Shown here piece by piece: positions 16,214-24,253 of a stretch of 58,798 bases of DNA. The DNA comes from an uncultured Pelagibacteraceae bacterium. Lineage in GTDB: Bacteria; Pseudomonadota; Alphaproteobacteria; Pelagibacterales; Pelagibacteraceae. The DNA lies in assembly GCA_902598425.1 (NCBI GenBank), contig CACKBK010000005.1, forward strand, positions 1 through 58,798. Reading direction: 5' to 3'. Every line of letters begins with the position of its first letter. The stretch's first letter is position 1. The notes below the pieces were generated by a model. It was given only the letters and a program-made list of their open reading frames with translations. It made no database searches and had not been told where the DNA came from. Both the position numbers and the translations under genes were made by a program.

Positions 16214-18050
16214 TAATTTTATATTTTATAAATTCTTTTATTACTTGTGAAAATTCTTCTTCATTAATATTTGAATAATCAGTATCCATATAAGGTTCTA
16301 TACACCATTCGTCATTTGCTGTAATTCTCTTGGTTAAGCTACTAAATGTCTTTGTTGAGCCTTTGATAACCTTCCTATTAATGTAAGCGTTAATCCATTT
16401 TTTTTTAATACCGTTCCATTTATTATCAAAATCATTTCTACCTCTATGTCTTTTTATGTAAAAACCATCATCCTTACAATATCCAAACCATGTTTCAAAA
16501 TTATCAGGATGAGGTTTATGTGCTTTAAAAAATGCAAGACAAGTAACTGTACCTACCTTTGTTCCAAAAAGTTGATTTGGAAGTGACATAACTGCTAACA
16601 ATGTATGATTTTTTAATATTTCATTTTTATAATCAGATGGATTTGTAACTCTACCCATTGGTAATATAACTATACCAACGCCTTCAGGTTCTAAAATTTC
16701 AAGCATATTAAGTACATACGATAATTCATGAAGATCTTCATCTTTTTGAGAAAATGGCGGATTAATTAAACCATATTTTGGTTTATGACTTTTAAGTGAT
16801 TTTTTTATATTTGTATCGAAGCTATCTCCTTGATAAAGATTTGATTTTCCATCTCCTCTCAAGATCATATTTCCGACAGATAGGGTAAACATGTCAGGCA
16901 TATCCTCACATCCGATAAGATTTTGAGATAAAATTTTTCTTAATTCTACTTTTGAATTAGCTTTTTTCTTCATCTCCTGCATGGCAGCAATTAAGAAACC
17001 TCCTGTGCCACAACAGGTATCAATAACTTTGGTTGAATGATCTAAATTAAGAATTTCAGCACAAAATTCAGTTATATGTTTTGGGGTTAAAACTATTCCG
17101 AAGGACTGTTGATCACCACCACTGTATTTTAAAAATTCATTATAAAATTGACCGATCAAATCATAATTTTTTAATACTTGTATATAAGGAAAAACATTAT
17201 CTTTTATTAAGTTAATTAGTTGATAAAAAACACCTCCACTAAATTTTTTACTAGGTCTTATAAAGGCAGGATTATCTCTGATTGATAAAAAAGAATTAAG
17301 TATTATTTCTTTTTTTTTAACATTAGGAATATTTGCATTTTCAATTTCTTTCTTGAGAGATGCAAACCAAAATTTAGGAATTTTTTTGAAATTTAATTTT
17401 CTGTAATTATGTCTAAAATTTTCATTTTTAAGAGCAATCAATATACCACAAATAGAAAGTGGTTTTTGTTGTTCAGACAATTTTCCATAATCTCTTAAAA
17501 ATTCATGTAAACTCCTTGAAAAGGATAATATATCTACTAATTTTAATTTTGCTTCATCTTCATCATAACCAGCAATATCTACTAGTTCATCGAATGGTAA
17601 AAAGTTTTGAATTATTTTATTTAAAGAATTTTTAAGTGGTTGAATAGATTTACCTTTTTTTTGAACAAAGGATGATATTAATAGATTTTTTTTAGTAGTA
17701 CCAGTAACAGCAAAAGAAATTACATTAAAAGCTTTCGAAAGAAATTTAGAATAGTGAATTAATCCATCTACATTATAATCTTTGGGCTTATCTAAAGTTT
17801 TACTTTCATGAAACTTTAAGTTTGGTTTACATTCAATTATTATTAAAAATTGTGGAAATGCTTTACTTGTAATAATAAACTCAGGATAGCCTTTCCCCTT
17901 TTTTCCACTTTTGCTCGCCCCTTGTAATAATTTCTTAATATTTGTGAAGTCTGATGTTTGTTCTTCAACTTTTATAATACTATCCTTTTCAAAATAGTTA
18001 TTTTGAAGAAGTAAATCTCTTACAATTTTTTCAGTTTTTCGTTCAGACAT
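16206..18050 (-). CDS. Restriction-modification fusion subunit (nuclease + N6-adenine methylase), BcgI-like
   Basis: This 614-aa protein joins two activities. The N-terminal part has a PD-(D/E)xK-like pattern, Pro56-Glu57 and then Glu73-Cys-Lys75 (PEFII...IIIECKP), as in HsdR N-terminal nuclease domains. The central and C-terminal parts are a type I-like gamma N6-adenine methylase: motif I DTCCGTGGF at 344-352 and motif IV NPPF at 430-433. With the S subunit next door and no separate hsdR, the layout is that of BcgI-type (IIB) systems. An orphan methylase with a dead nuclease domain is the main alternative. It is transcribed opposite to tRNA-Ser. Confidence 0.85.
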   Translation of the reverse strand: MSERKTEKIVRDLLLQNNYFEKDSIIKVEEQTSDFTNIKKLLQGASKSGKKGKGYPEFIITSKAFPQFLIIIECKPNLKFHESKTLDKPKDYNVDGLIHYSKFLSKAFNVISFAVTGTTKKNLLISSFVQKKGKSIQPLKNSLNKIIQNFLPFDELVDIAGYDEDEAKLKLVDILSFSRSLHEFLRDYGKLSEQQKPLSICGILIALKNENFRHNYRKLNFKKIPKFWFASLKKEIENANIPNVKKKEIILNSFLSIRDNPAFIRPSKKFSGGVFYQLINLIKDNVFPYIQVLKNYDLIGQFYNEFLKYSGGDQQSFGIVLTPKHITEFCAEILNLDHSTKVIDTCCGTGGFLIAAMQEMKKKANSKVELRKILSQNLIGCEDMPDMFTLSVGNMILRGDGKSNLYQGDSFDTNIKKSLKSHKPKYGLINPPFSQKDEDLHELSYVLNMLEILEPEGVGIVILPMGRVTNPSDYKNEILKNHTLLAVMSLPNQLFGTKVGTVTCLAFFKAHKPHPDNFETWFGYCKDDGFYIKRHRGRNDFDNKWNGIKKKWINAYINRKVIKGSTKTFSSLTKRITANDEWCIEPYMDTDYSNINEEEFSQVIKEFIKYKINE

Positions 18051-18083
18051 ATAAAGTTATTATTATATAGGATTCTATAGGAC

Positions 18084-18104
18084 AACTAGAAACTAACTAG
18101 AAAC
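18084..18104. repeat. Right copy of 21-base direct repeat, in the methylase upstream region
   Basis: It is identical to 15203-15223 and again built of two AACTAGAAACT-like units. It starts 33 bases upstream of the methylase ATG, so it could also serve as an operator for the R-M genes. Together the two copies bracket the R-M module exactly. Confidence 0.85.
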
Positions 18105-18180
18105 AAAATTAATATTTCTTTAAAAAATAACACTGTTTTTTAGTTGAATTTAAATATTTTACTTATAAAACCTTGCTAAC

Positions 18181-18270
18181 GGAGAGATGGCTGAGCGGTT
18201 GAAAGCACCGGTCTTGAAAACCGGCAAAGGGGCAACTCTTTCCTGGGTTCGAATCCCAGTCTCTCCGCCA
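18181..18270 (+). tRNA. tRNA-Ser (anticodon TGA)
   Basis: The complete 90-base class II tRNA has acceptor GGAGAGA/TCTCTCC, anticodon stem CCGGT/ACCGG around CTTGAAA (anticodon TGA), a long variable arm, T-arm GGTTCGAATCC, discriminator G and encoded CCA. Its first 39 bases are repeated at 15048. Its upstream region belongs to the island, so its promoter may be island-borne. The last base abuts the stop of sdhE on the other strand. Confidence 0.97.
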
Positions 18271-18534
18271 TTACATTTTAAATTCTTGAAAATTTTTTAT
18301 TAAATTAAGCATTTTAGGATTATTTATTTTATCTTCAGATTCTTTTTTTTTAATAGACATCAATAATTGATCATCCATATTTACAAATTCATTTAAAACC
18401 TCTAAATCATTTTCATCGAGTTTATCAATTATACTTCTTACAAAACCTTGCATTAGTTTATCCATTTCTTTTGTTCCACGATAAGACGCACGGTATAAAA
18501 TTTTATTTTTAAACAGTTCCCTATTAAATGACAT
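18271..18534 (-). CDS. sdhE: Succinate dehydrogenase assembly factor SdhE
   Basis: This 87-aa protein promotes FAD attachment to the flavoprotein of succinate dehydrogenase. The family RG motif is seen in RASYRGTKEMD (Arg19-Gly20), followed by the helical bundle and FVNMDDQLL. The length matches SdhE/SDHAF2. Its place beside recG on the opposite strand is the usual alphaproteobacterial setting. Only 17 bases separate its ATG from that of recG. Confidence 0.88.
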   Translation of the reverse strand: MSFNRELFKNKILYRASYRGTKEMDKLMQGFVRSIIDKLDENDLEVLNEFVNMDDQLLMSIKKKESEDKINNPKMLNLIKNFQEFKM

Positions 18535-18539
18535 AGTTA

Positions 18540-18545
18540 TATAAT
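18540..18545 (+). promoter_or_regulatory. -10 box placed for a leaderless recG transcript
   Basis: TATAAT ends 6 bases before the recG ATG at 18552. With only 17 bases between the divergent recG and sdhE starts, any promoter must use this element or lie in the opposing gene. No good -35 is seen. Confidence 0.45.
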
Positions 18546-18551
18546 TTATAT

Positions 18552-20591
18552 ATGGCTAATATTGATTACTTATTATCAGATGTAAATAACATAAATGGCA
18601 TAGGTTCCAAAACAGCAAAATTACTAAGAAGAAAGAATATAACAACAATTTTTGATTTACTTTGGAATTTACCAAGGGATTTTGTAGATAGGACCAAAAC
18701 ATATAAAATCAGTGAATTAGAGATTGGTAAGGTTCAAACTTTTAATGTAATAGTAAAAAAATATAACTTTCCACGAATTAGAAATTTACCAAACAAGGTA
18801 TTGTGCGAAGATGAAACAGGCAAACTTGATTGTATTTTTTTTAATAGCTACGAAGGATACATTAGAAAAATTCTACCATTAAATCAAAAAGTAACTATTA
18901 ATGGTAAAGTAAATTTTTATAATAAAAAATACCAAGTTGTAAATCCAACAAATATATCGTCTGATGAAAACTCAATAAAAAAAGTTCAATCTACATATAG
19001 TTTAACTGATGGATTAAATGAAAAAAAATATCAAAAAATTATTCAAAACGTTCTTGAAAAATTACCAAATCTTGATGAATGGCTGAGTAAAGATGTTTTA
19101 AAAAAATTTAATAACATTTCTTGGAAAGAATCTATTTTAAAACTTCACGATCCTAAAAATTTTAATGCTAAAGGTGATTTTTTAAATAGGTTAATATTCG
19201 ATGAAATATTATCAAACTTTCTAATTAGTTGTAATATTAGACGAAAAATTAAAAAAATAAAAAAAAATAAAAAGAAATTTAGTAATGATCCATATAATTC
19301 TATTTTAAAAAAAATTAACTTTAATCTCACAAGTGATCAACAAAAGGCAATAGAGGAAATTAATAAAGATCTTAAGTCAGATAGAAAAATGTTTAGACTT
19401 TTGCAAGGCGATGTGGGAAGTGGAAAAACAATAGTTTCATTAATTGCTAGCTTGAATGTTATATACAGTAAATTTCAAGTAGCCTTTATGGCACCAACAG
19501 AAATTTTAGCTAAACAACATTATAATTTAGCAAAAAAATTATTTAGTGATAACATTGAAATTAATCTATTGACCGGCAAAACTGAAAATAAAGAACGCAA
19601 AGCTATATTAAAAAATTTATTAAATGGCAAAGTAGATTTATTAATTGGAACCCATTCGCTTTTTCAAGAAAAAATAAATTATAAAAAATTAGGCTTAATA
19701 ATTATCGATGAACAACATAAATTTGGTGTAAATCAGCGAAAAAAACTCTCAGATAAAGCAGGAAAAAATTGTGATGTATTAGTTATGTCTGCAACACCAA
19801 TACCTCGTACAATGATAATGACAATTTATGGTGATATGGATACATCAATTATAAGATCCAAGCCTAAAAATAGAAAAGAAATAAAAACTTATAGTAAGAA
19901 TGATAAAAATATAAATGATGTTATAAATTTTGTTAATAAACAAATTCACTTAGGAAATCAAATATTTTGGGTTTGTCCATTAATTGAGGAGTCTAAGAAA
20001 ATTGATCATCAGTCATCAATTAAGAGATATGAAAGTCTAAAAAAAATTTTTAGAAATAATGTTGGTTTACTTCATGGATCATTAGAAAAAAATGAAAAAG
20101 ATCGTATTTTATTAGATTTTCTAAATAAAAAAATTAATCTTATAGTTTCAACTACTGTAATTGAAGTAGGTATCGATTTTCCTAATGCTAATGTAATCGT
20201 AATTGAAAATGCTAATAAATTTGGTTTATCCCAACTTCACCAATTACGTGGAAGAGTCGGTCGTGGTGATAAGGAATCGTATTGTATATTGATGTTTAAA
20301 ACTAATTTAAGTGAAAATGCAAAAAAAAGAATAAAAATTTTAAAATCTAGTAATGATGGTTTTAAAATATCTGAAGAAGATATGAAATTGAGAGGTTATG
20401 GTGATCTTCTAGGTTTTAAACAAAGTGGTTTAAAAAATTTCAGATTAGCTGATCCTATTCAAAATCAAGATTTATTTTTTCTAGCAGAGAAAGAAATTAA
20501 AAAAATTGAAGATCGGAATGAAAGCTTAGATAAATATTTTCAATTGTTAAAACTTTATGATCGTGCGGACATATTAAATGATATAGTTTAA
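18552..20591 (+). CDS. recG: ATP-dependent DNA helicase RecG
   Basis: This 679-aa helicase remodels stalled forks and Holliday junctions. An N-terminal wedge/OB domain (about 1-200) precedes the motor. Walker A is GDVGSGKT at 286-293, the Walker B variant is DEQH at 386-389, and motif VI with the RecG/Mfd family run is LHQLRGRVGRG. The C-terminal block MKLRGYGDLLGFKQSG is also typical. Length is normal. Its stop codon abuts that of the convergent DUF502 gene with no gap. Confidence 0.97.
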   Translation: MANIDYLLSDVNNINGIGSKTAKLLRRKNITTIFDLLWNLPRDFVDRTKTYKISELEIGKVQTFNVIVKKYNFPRIRNLPNKVLCEDETGKLDCIFFNSYEGYIRKILPLNQKVTINGKVNFYNKKYQVVNPTNISSDENSIKKVQSTYSLTDGLNEKKYQKIIQNVLEKLPNLDEWLSKDVLKKFNNISWKESILKLHDPKNFNAKGDFLNRLIFDEILSNFLISCNIRRKIKKIKKNKKKFSNDPYNSILKKINFNLTSDQQKAIEEINKDLKSDRKMFRLLQGDVGSGKTIVSLIASLNVIYSKFQVAFMAPTEILAKQHYNLAKKLFSDNIEINLLTGKTENKERKAILKNLLNGKVDLLIGTHSLFQEKINYKKLGLIIIDEQHKFGVNQRKKLSDKAGKNCDVLVMSATPIPRTMIMTIYGDMDTSIIRSKPKNRKEIKTYSKNDKNINDVINFVNKQIHLGNQIFWVCPLIEESKKIDHQSSIKRYESLKKIFRNNVGLLHGSLEKNEKDRILLDFLNKKINLIVSTTVIEVGIDFPNANVIVIENANKFGLSQLHQLRGRVGRGDKESYCILMFKTNLSENAKKRIKILKSSNDGFKISEEDMKLRGYGDLLGFKQSGLKNFRLADPIQNQDLFFLAEKEIKKIEDRNESLDKYFQLLKLYDRADILNDIV

Positions 20592-21209
20592 TTATTTTGG
20601 TGCAGATGTTCCTGCAGAAACTATAAATTTAGACGCTTCCTCAAACGTCATATCTAAATAAACTACATCTTTTTCAGGAAACATTAATAAAAATCCACTA
20701 GTAGGATTTGGGGTTGTTGGTAAAAAAACATTTATTAAATCTTGTTCAGTTTTTTTTGAAATTTCTGTTTTATTTTTTTTTGTTGCAAAACCTACAGCCC
20801 ATGTTCCTTTTCTTGGATATTCAACTAAAACTACACTTTTTTTATTATCATCTTTACTTGTAAAACTTTCGGTCATTTGGGTTATTGCTGAATATATTGT
20901 TCTTAAAATTGGAATTCTTTTTAATAAATCATTAATTATTTGAAGAATCTTTTTTCCAATGAAAGAGAAAGATAGCCCACCAACAATTGTGATAAATAAA
21001 ACTGATAATAAAATTTCTAAACCAGGTATTGAAAAAGGCAAATAATTATTTGGATTAATCTCAGAAGGTATTATTTTTGAGGATATTTGAATTAAAAATT
21101 TTGTTAAATAAAGGGTAATTCCTATTGGTATAAGAACAACTACACCAGTTATAAAGTAATTTCTTAATGTAGAACTTAATTTTTTTCTTTTTTTTTTTAA
21201 ATCAGACAT
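20592..21209 (-). CDS. DUF502 family membrane protein
   Basis: This 205-aa protein has two membrane segments (about 17-38 and 60-85) and the DUF502 core: TGVVVLIPIGITLYL, then RIPILRTIYSAITQM, then VLVEYPRKGTWAVGFAT and VFLPTTPNPTSGFLLMFPEKDV. The family is widespread and of unknown function in bacteria. It stands beside recG in many alphaproteobacteria. Confidence 0.88.
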   Translation of the reverse strand: MSDLKKKRKKLSSTLRNYFITGVVVLIPIGITLYLTKFLIQISSKIIPSEINPNNYLPFSIPGLEILLSVLFITIVGGLSFSFIGKKILQIINDLLKRIPILRTIYSAITQMTESFTSKDDNKKSVVLVEYPRKGTWAVGFATKKNKTEISKKTEQDLINVFLPTTPNPTSGFLLMFPEKDVVYLDMTFEEASKFIVSAGTSAPK

Positions 21210-21215
21210 AAAATA

Positions 21216-21290
21216 TTAATAACTCGAGTAAATTACAAAACTAATAGCTAATACAAATAAAAATGCTAAAATTTTATTGTTTAAGTTCAT
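21216..21290 (-). CDS. Possible 24-residue hydrophobic peptide upstream of the DUF502 gene
   Basis: An ATG-to-TAA frame encodes MNLNNKIL followed by a hydrophobic run (AFLFVLAISFVIY) and SSY. It ends 6 bases before the DUF502 start on the same strand. It has a positive N-terminus and one possible membrane segment, as many small membrane proteins do. No Shine-Dalgarno sequence is seen. It may be chance. Confidence 0.25.
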   Translation of the reverse strand: MNLNNKILAFLFVLAISFVIYSSY

Positions 21291-21327
21291 GAATCTTATA
21301 TTTATATTATTATAATAAATAATTTAA

Positions 21328-22155
21328 ATGAATAGAAGAAAATTTATACAATACTTGGGTTGTGGTTGTGGTGGATTGCTGTTGAATTCATGTGCATCTG
21401 TGCCCATCACAGACAGAAAACAACTTAGAATCATACCAGAGTCTAAATTAAATGCTCAAGCATCCCAAATATACGAAAAGATAAAAGAAAAGGAAAAACT
21501 TGTTACAAAAGGAAATGATTTAAAAATGATTAAAGATATTGGTAAAAAGATGGAGGATTCTATTGGTGAATATTTCTATCAATCAAATTTAAAAGATCCA
21601 ACTGTAAATTTTCAATGGGAATATATTTTAATTGATAATAAAAAAATTAAAAATGCTTGGTGTATGCCAGGAGGAAAAATTGCTGTGTATACTGGAATAC
21701 TAGATGTTACTAAAAATAAGAATGGTCTTGCTGCAATAATGGGTCACGAAATAGCTCATGCAGTAGCAAAACACTCTGTTGAGCGAGCTAGTAGAGGTGT
21801 AATCTTAAACACAACAATACAAATTACTGATATTTTAACAGGTGGTAAGGTGAGCCAGGTAAATAGAACAACAGGAATGGATACTGTTGGATTGTTAGCA
21901 CAATTAGGAATAATGAATCCATTTAGTAGAAAACAAGAAAGTGAAGCTGACTACTTAGGCTTAATTTTTTCATCATTATCTGGATACGATATAAGAGAAA
22001 CAACAAAAATTTGGGATAGAATGAAAGAAGCTAATAAAGGCAAAGCACCACCAGAATTTATGAGCACTCATCCTTCTGCAGATAATAGAATAAAAAAAAT
22101 AAACGAATGGATAAATGACGTAACTATAAATTATCCACCAATAAGCACATCTTAA
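21328..22155 (+). CDS. M48-family metallopeptidase, exported
   Basis: This 275-aa zinc peptidase has the HExxH motif at 140-144 in GHEIAHAVAKH and the third ligand in ESEADYLGL. The N-terminus RRKFIQ resembles a twin-arginine signal and is followed by LLLNSC, a lipobox-like site, so it may be a Tat-exported lipoprotein. Family relatives (LoiP/YcaL/BepA types) degrade misassembled outer-membrane proteins. It overlaps the convergent glycosyltransferase gene by a shared TTAA. Confidence 0.9.
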   Translation: MNRRKFIQYLGCGCGGLLLNSCASVPITDRKQLRIIPESKLNAQASQIYEKIKEKEKLVTKGNDLKMIKDIGKKMEDSIGEYFYQSNLKDPTVNFQWEYILIDNKKIKNAWCMPGGKIAVYTGILDVTKNKNGLAAIMGHEIAHAVAKHSVERASRGVILNTTIQITDILTGGKVSQVNRTTGMDTVGLLAQLGIMNPFSRKQESEADYLGLIFSSLSGYDIRETTKIWDRMKEANKGKAPPEFMSTHPSADNRIKKINEWINDVTINYPPISTS

Positions 22156-23000
22156 ATTTTATTATCTAATATTTCTTTAGTAAATAAAGATTGTGGAAAT
22201 TTTTTAATAGTATCCAAACCTTTCATTCCTAATTCTTTTCTTTCTTTATCGTTTTCTATTAGGTAAATAATTTTTTCACATATTTGCTCATATTCACATG
22301 CACAAATTGAGTCAAGGTATTTATTATTTGATTTTGTATCGCTACCTACTTCACTTACAATTGTGATACCATTTGTAAGTAAATAAAAAACTCTTATAAT
22401 TTCAAAAATTTTTGAGTCATACATATGCATATTTAAAACTATTTTTGAATTAGCTATGAGCTTATCTCTTTCTTTTTCGTATACACCAAAAACAGTTTTT
22501 ACTTTTATTTTATTTTCAATTAATTTATCGATAATATATTTTCTCCTAGGATTTATTGATCCATAAAATAAAACATCTATATCTTTATCTGTTGATGGTT
22601 TAATTCTATTAAGCTCTTTTTGATAGCCTATATTAAAAAGTTTTCCTTCAATATTATTTTTTTTAAATAAAAATTCTAAATTGTAATTACTATAGTCCCA
22701 AAATGTAATCTTTTTTGAAGATAAGCTTATTATTCTCTTTTTCCAATTATCATTTATTGACTCTATTTGCTCAGTATTAAAAATTATTGTATTTAAAGGG
22801 ATCGAGTCTAAAAGATTATCATTTAAAAGATGAGCACCAATTAATATATTTATATTTGAAGGATCTGGGTCAAAGAAGTTAAATGAAATTTGAGCATTTA
22901 TATTTAAATCTTTACTAGAAAAGTAGATTAATTCAGCGATTTCTTTAAAAGCTAGGTAGTGTATATAATTTTTAGGTTTAATTACACATACGTTAATCAT
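22152..23000 (-). CDS. Glycosyltransferase-like protein
   Basis: This 282-aa cytoplasmic protein resembles GT-B glycosyltransferases in its second half: DVLFYGSINPRRKYIIDKL, then VFGVYEKERDKLIANSKIVLNMH, then a C-terminal block with FEIIRVFYLLTNGITIVSE. The sugar donor and acceptor are unknown. A longer reading frame to 23066 exists, but its first 22 residues come from tRNA-Lys, so I start at the ATG at 23000. That ATG lies 5 bases after the tRNA, so the message probably begins by tRNA processing. Confidence 0.7.
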   Translation of the reverse strand: MINVCVIKPKNYIHYLAFKEIAELIYFSSKDLNINAQISFNFFDPDPSNINILIGAHLLNDNLLDSIPLNTIIFNTEQIESINDNWKKRIISLSSKKITFWDYSNYNLEFLFKKNNIEGKLFNIGYQKELNRIKPSTDKDIDVLFYGSINPRRKYIIDKLIENKIKVKTVFGVYEKERDKLIANSKIVLNMHMYDSKIFEIIRVFYLLTNGITIVSEVGSDTKSNNKYLDSICACEYEQICEKIIYLIENDKERKELGMKGLDTIKKFPQSLFTKEILDNKI

Positions 23001-23005
23001 ACTTA

Positions 23006-23081
<76 letters not shown>

Positions 23082-23132
23082 AAAGAGGTTTCTTATAAGG
23101 TTTTTTTTAATATAATCAACGAATAAAAAGCA

Positions 23133-24245
23133 TCACAAGATATCTATATATTCATCGTGAAACTTTAAAAATGTTCCTTTTTTAATATTATCTCTTATAG
23201 AGTGCATTAATTCTTGATAAAAGTTAATATTATGAAGAGTTAACAACATTGATGCTAATATTTCATTCGTATTAAATAAATGATTTAAATAATTTTTTGA
23301 ATATTTATTAAGGTTAAATTTGTCACAATTAGCATCTAGAGGCATATTGTCCTTCTGATACTTTGAATTTCTTAAATTTATTCTTCCTTCCCAAGTAAAT
23401 GCTAGTCCTGTTCTACCTGATCGAGAGGGCATGACACAATCAAACATATCTATACCTCGTTTTACAGCACCCAAAATATCTGCTGGTGTTCCAACACCCA
23501 TTAAATATCGTGGTTTATCAGCAGGCATAAATTTTGTAATGCCATCTAAAACATTAAACATTTCCGTTTGAGTTTCTCCTACTGCTAATCCTCCTACAGC
23601 ATATCCATCAAAATCTATTTTTACTAATTGTTCTAATGACTCTTTTCTTAAATCGTTAAATAATCCTCCTTGAATTATTCCAAATAATGCTTTGTGTGGA
23701 TTCAAACCAAAAGCTTTTTTTGATCTTTGTGCCCAATAAGTTGATAGAGAAAGCGACTTCTTAATAATATTTTTATCTACAGTTTTTTTAGGACATTCAT
23801 CTAATACCATTAAAATATCGGAGTTTAGTCCTTTTTGAATTTTAATACTCTCTTCGGGACTTAGAATAAACTCTTTGCCATCAATGTGCGAATTAAATAT
23901 TGCTCCTTTTTCGCGATCAATCTTTGTTAATTTAGATAATGACATTACTTGAAAACCACCAGAGTCTGTTAATATTGGATAAGGCCAATTCATGAATTTA
24001 TGTAAACCTCCAGCACTAACCACTCTATCAACTCCTGGTCTTATCATTAAATGATATGTGTTACCTAAAATTACATCAGAACCAGTTTCTTTTATGTCAT
24101 CCATAAAAGTTGCCTTAACAGTAGCTTGGGTTCCTACGGGCATAAACGCCGGTGTTCTAATGTTGCCCCTATGAGTACTTATTATACCTGTTCGTGCTAA
24201 ATGATCATTGCTTTCAACATTAAAAGTAAATTTTTTTAATGTCAT
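23133..24245 (-). CDS. tgt: Queuine/preQ1 tRNA-guanine transglycosylase with an eroded zinc site
   Basis: This 370-aa enzyme swaps the wobble guanine of GUN-anticodon tRNAs for preQ1. Active-site blocks are ILTDSGGFQVMSL, GGLAVGE, MGVGTP and FDCVMPSRSGRTGLAFT. The C-terminal zinc site is altered. Cys307 and His338 match the first and last ligands (Cys302 and His333 in E. coli), but Lys309 and Leu312 replace the second and third cysteines at the same spacing. The fold around it (NKYSKNYLNHLF) is kept, so the protein is probably active without zinc. It precedes a cyclophilin gene. Confidence 0.94.
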   Translation of the reverse strand: MTLKKFTFNVESNDHLARTGIISTHRGNIRTPAFMPVGTQATVKATFMDDIKETGSDVILGNTYHLMIRPGVDRVVSAGGLHKFMNWPYPILTDSGGFQVMSLSKLTKIDREKGAIFNSHIDGKEFILSPEESIKIQKGLNSDILMVLDECPKKTVDKNIIKKSLSLSTYWAQRSKKAFGLNPHKALFGIIQGGLFNDLRKESLEQLVKIDFDGYAVGGLAVGETQTEMFNVLDGITKFMPADKPRYLMGVGTPADILGAVKRGIDMFDCVMPSRSGRTGLAFTWEGRINLRNSKYQKDNMPLDANCDKFNLNKYSKNYLNHLFNTNEILASMLLTLHNINFYQELMHSIRDNIKKGTFLKFHDEYIDIL

Positions 24246-24253
24246 TCAACATA

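Larger units (their letters stand above)
15047..18180. mobile_element. Putative integrase-free island in tRNA-Ser(UGA)
   Basis: The segment is bounded on the left by a 39-base copy of the 5' half of tRNA-Ser and on the right by the complete tRNA-Ser gene. This is the pattern left by site-specific integration with crossover in the anticodon loop. Inside are only two genes, a nuclease-methylase fusion and a specificity subunit. No integrase or excisionase gene is present, so the element would be non-autonomous or a relic. A 21-base direct repeat lies just inside each end. Confidence 0.7.
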
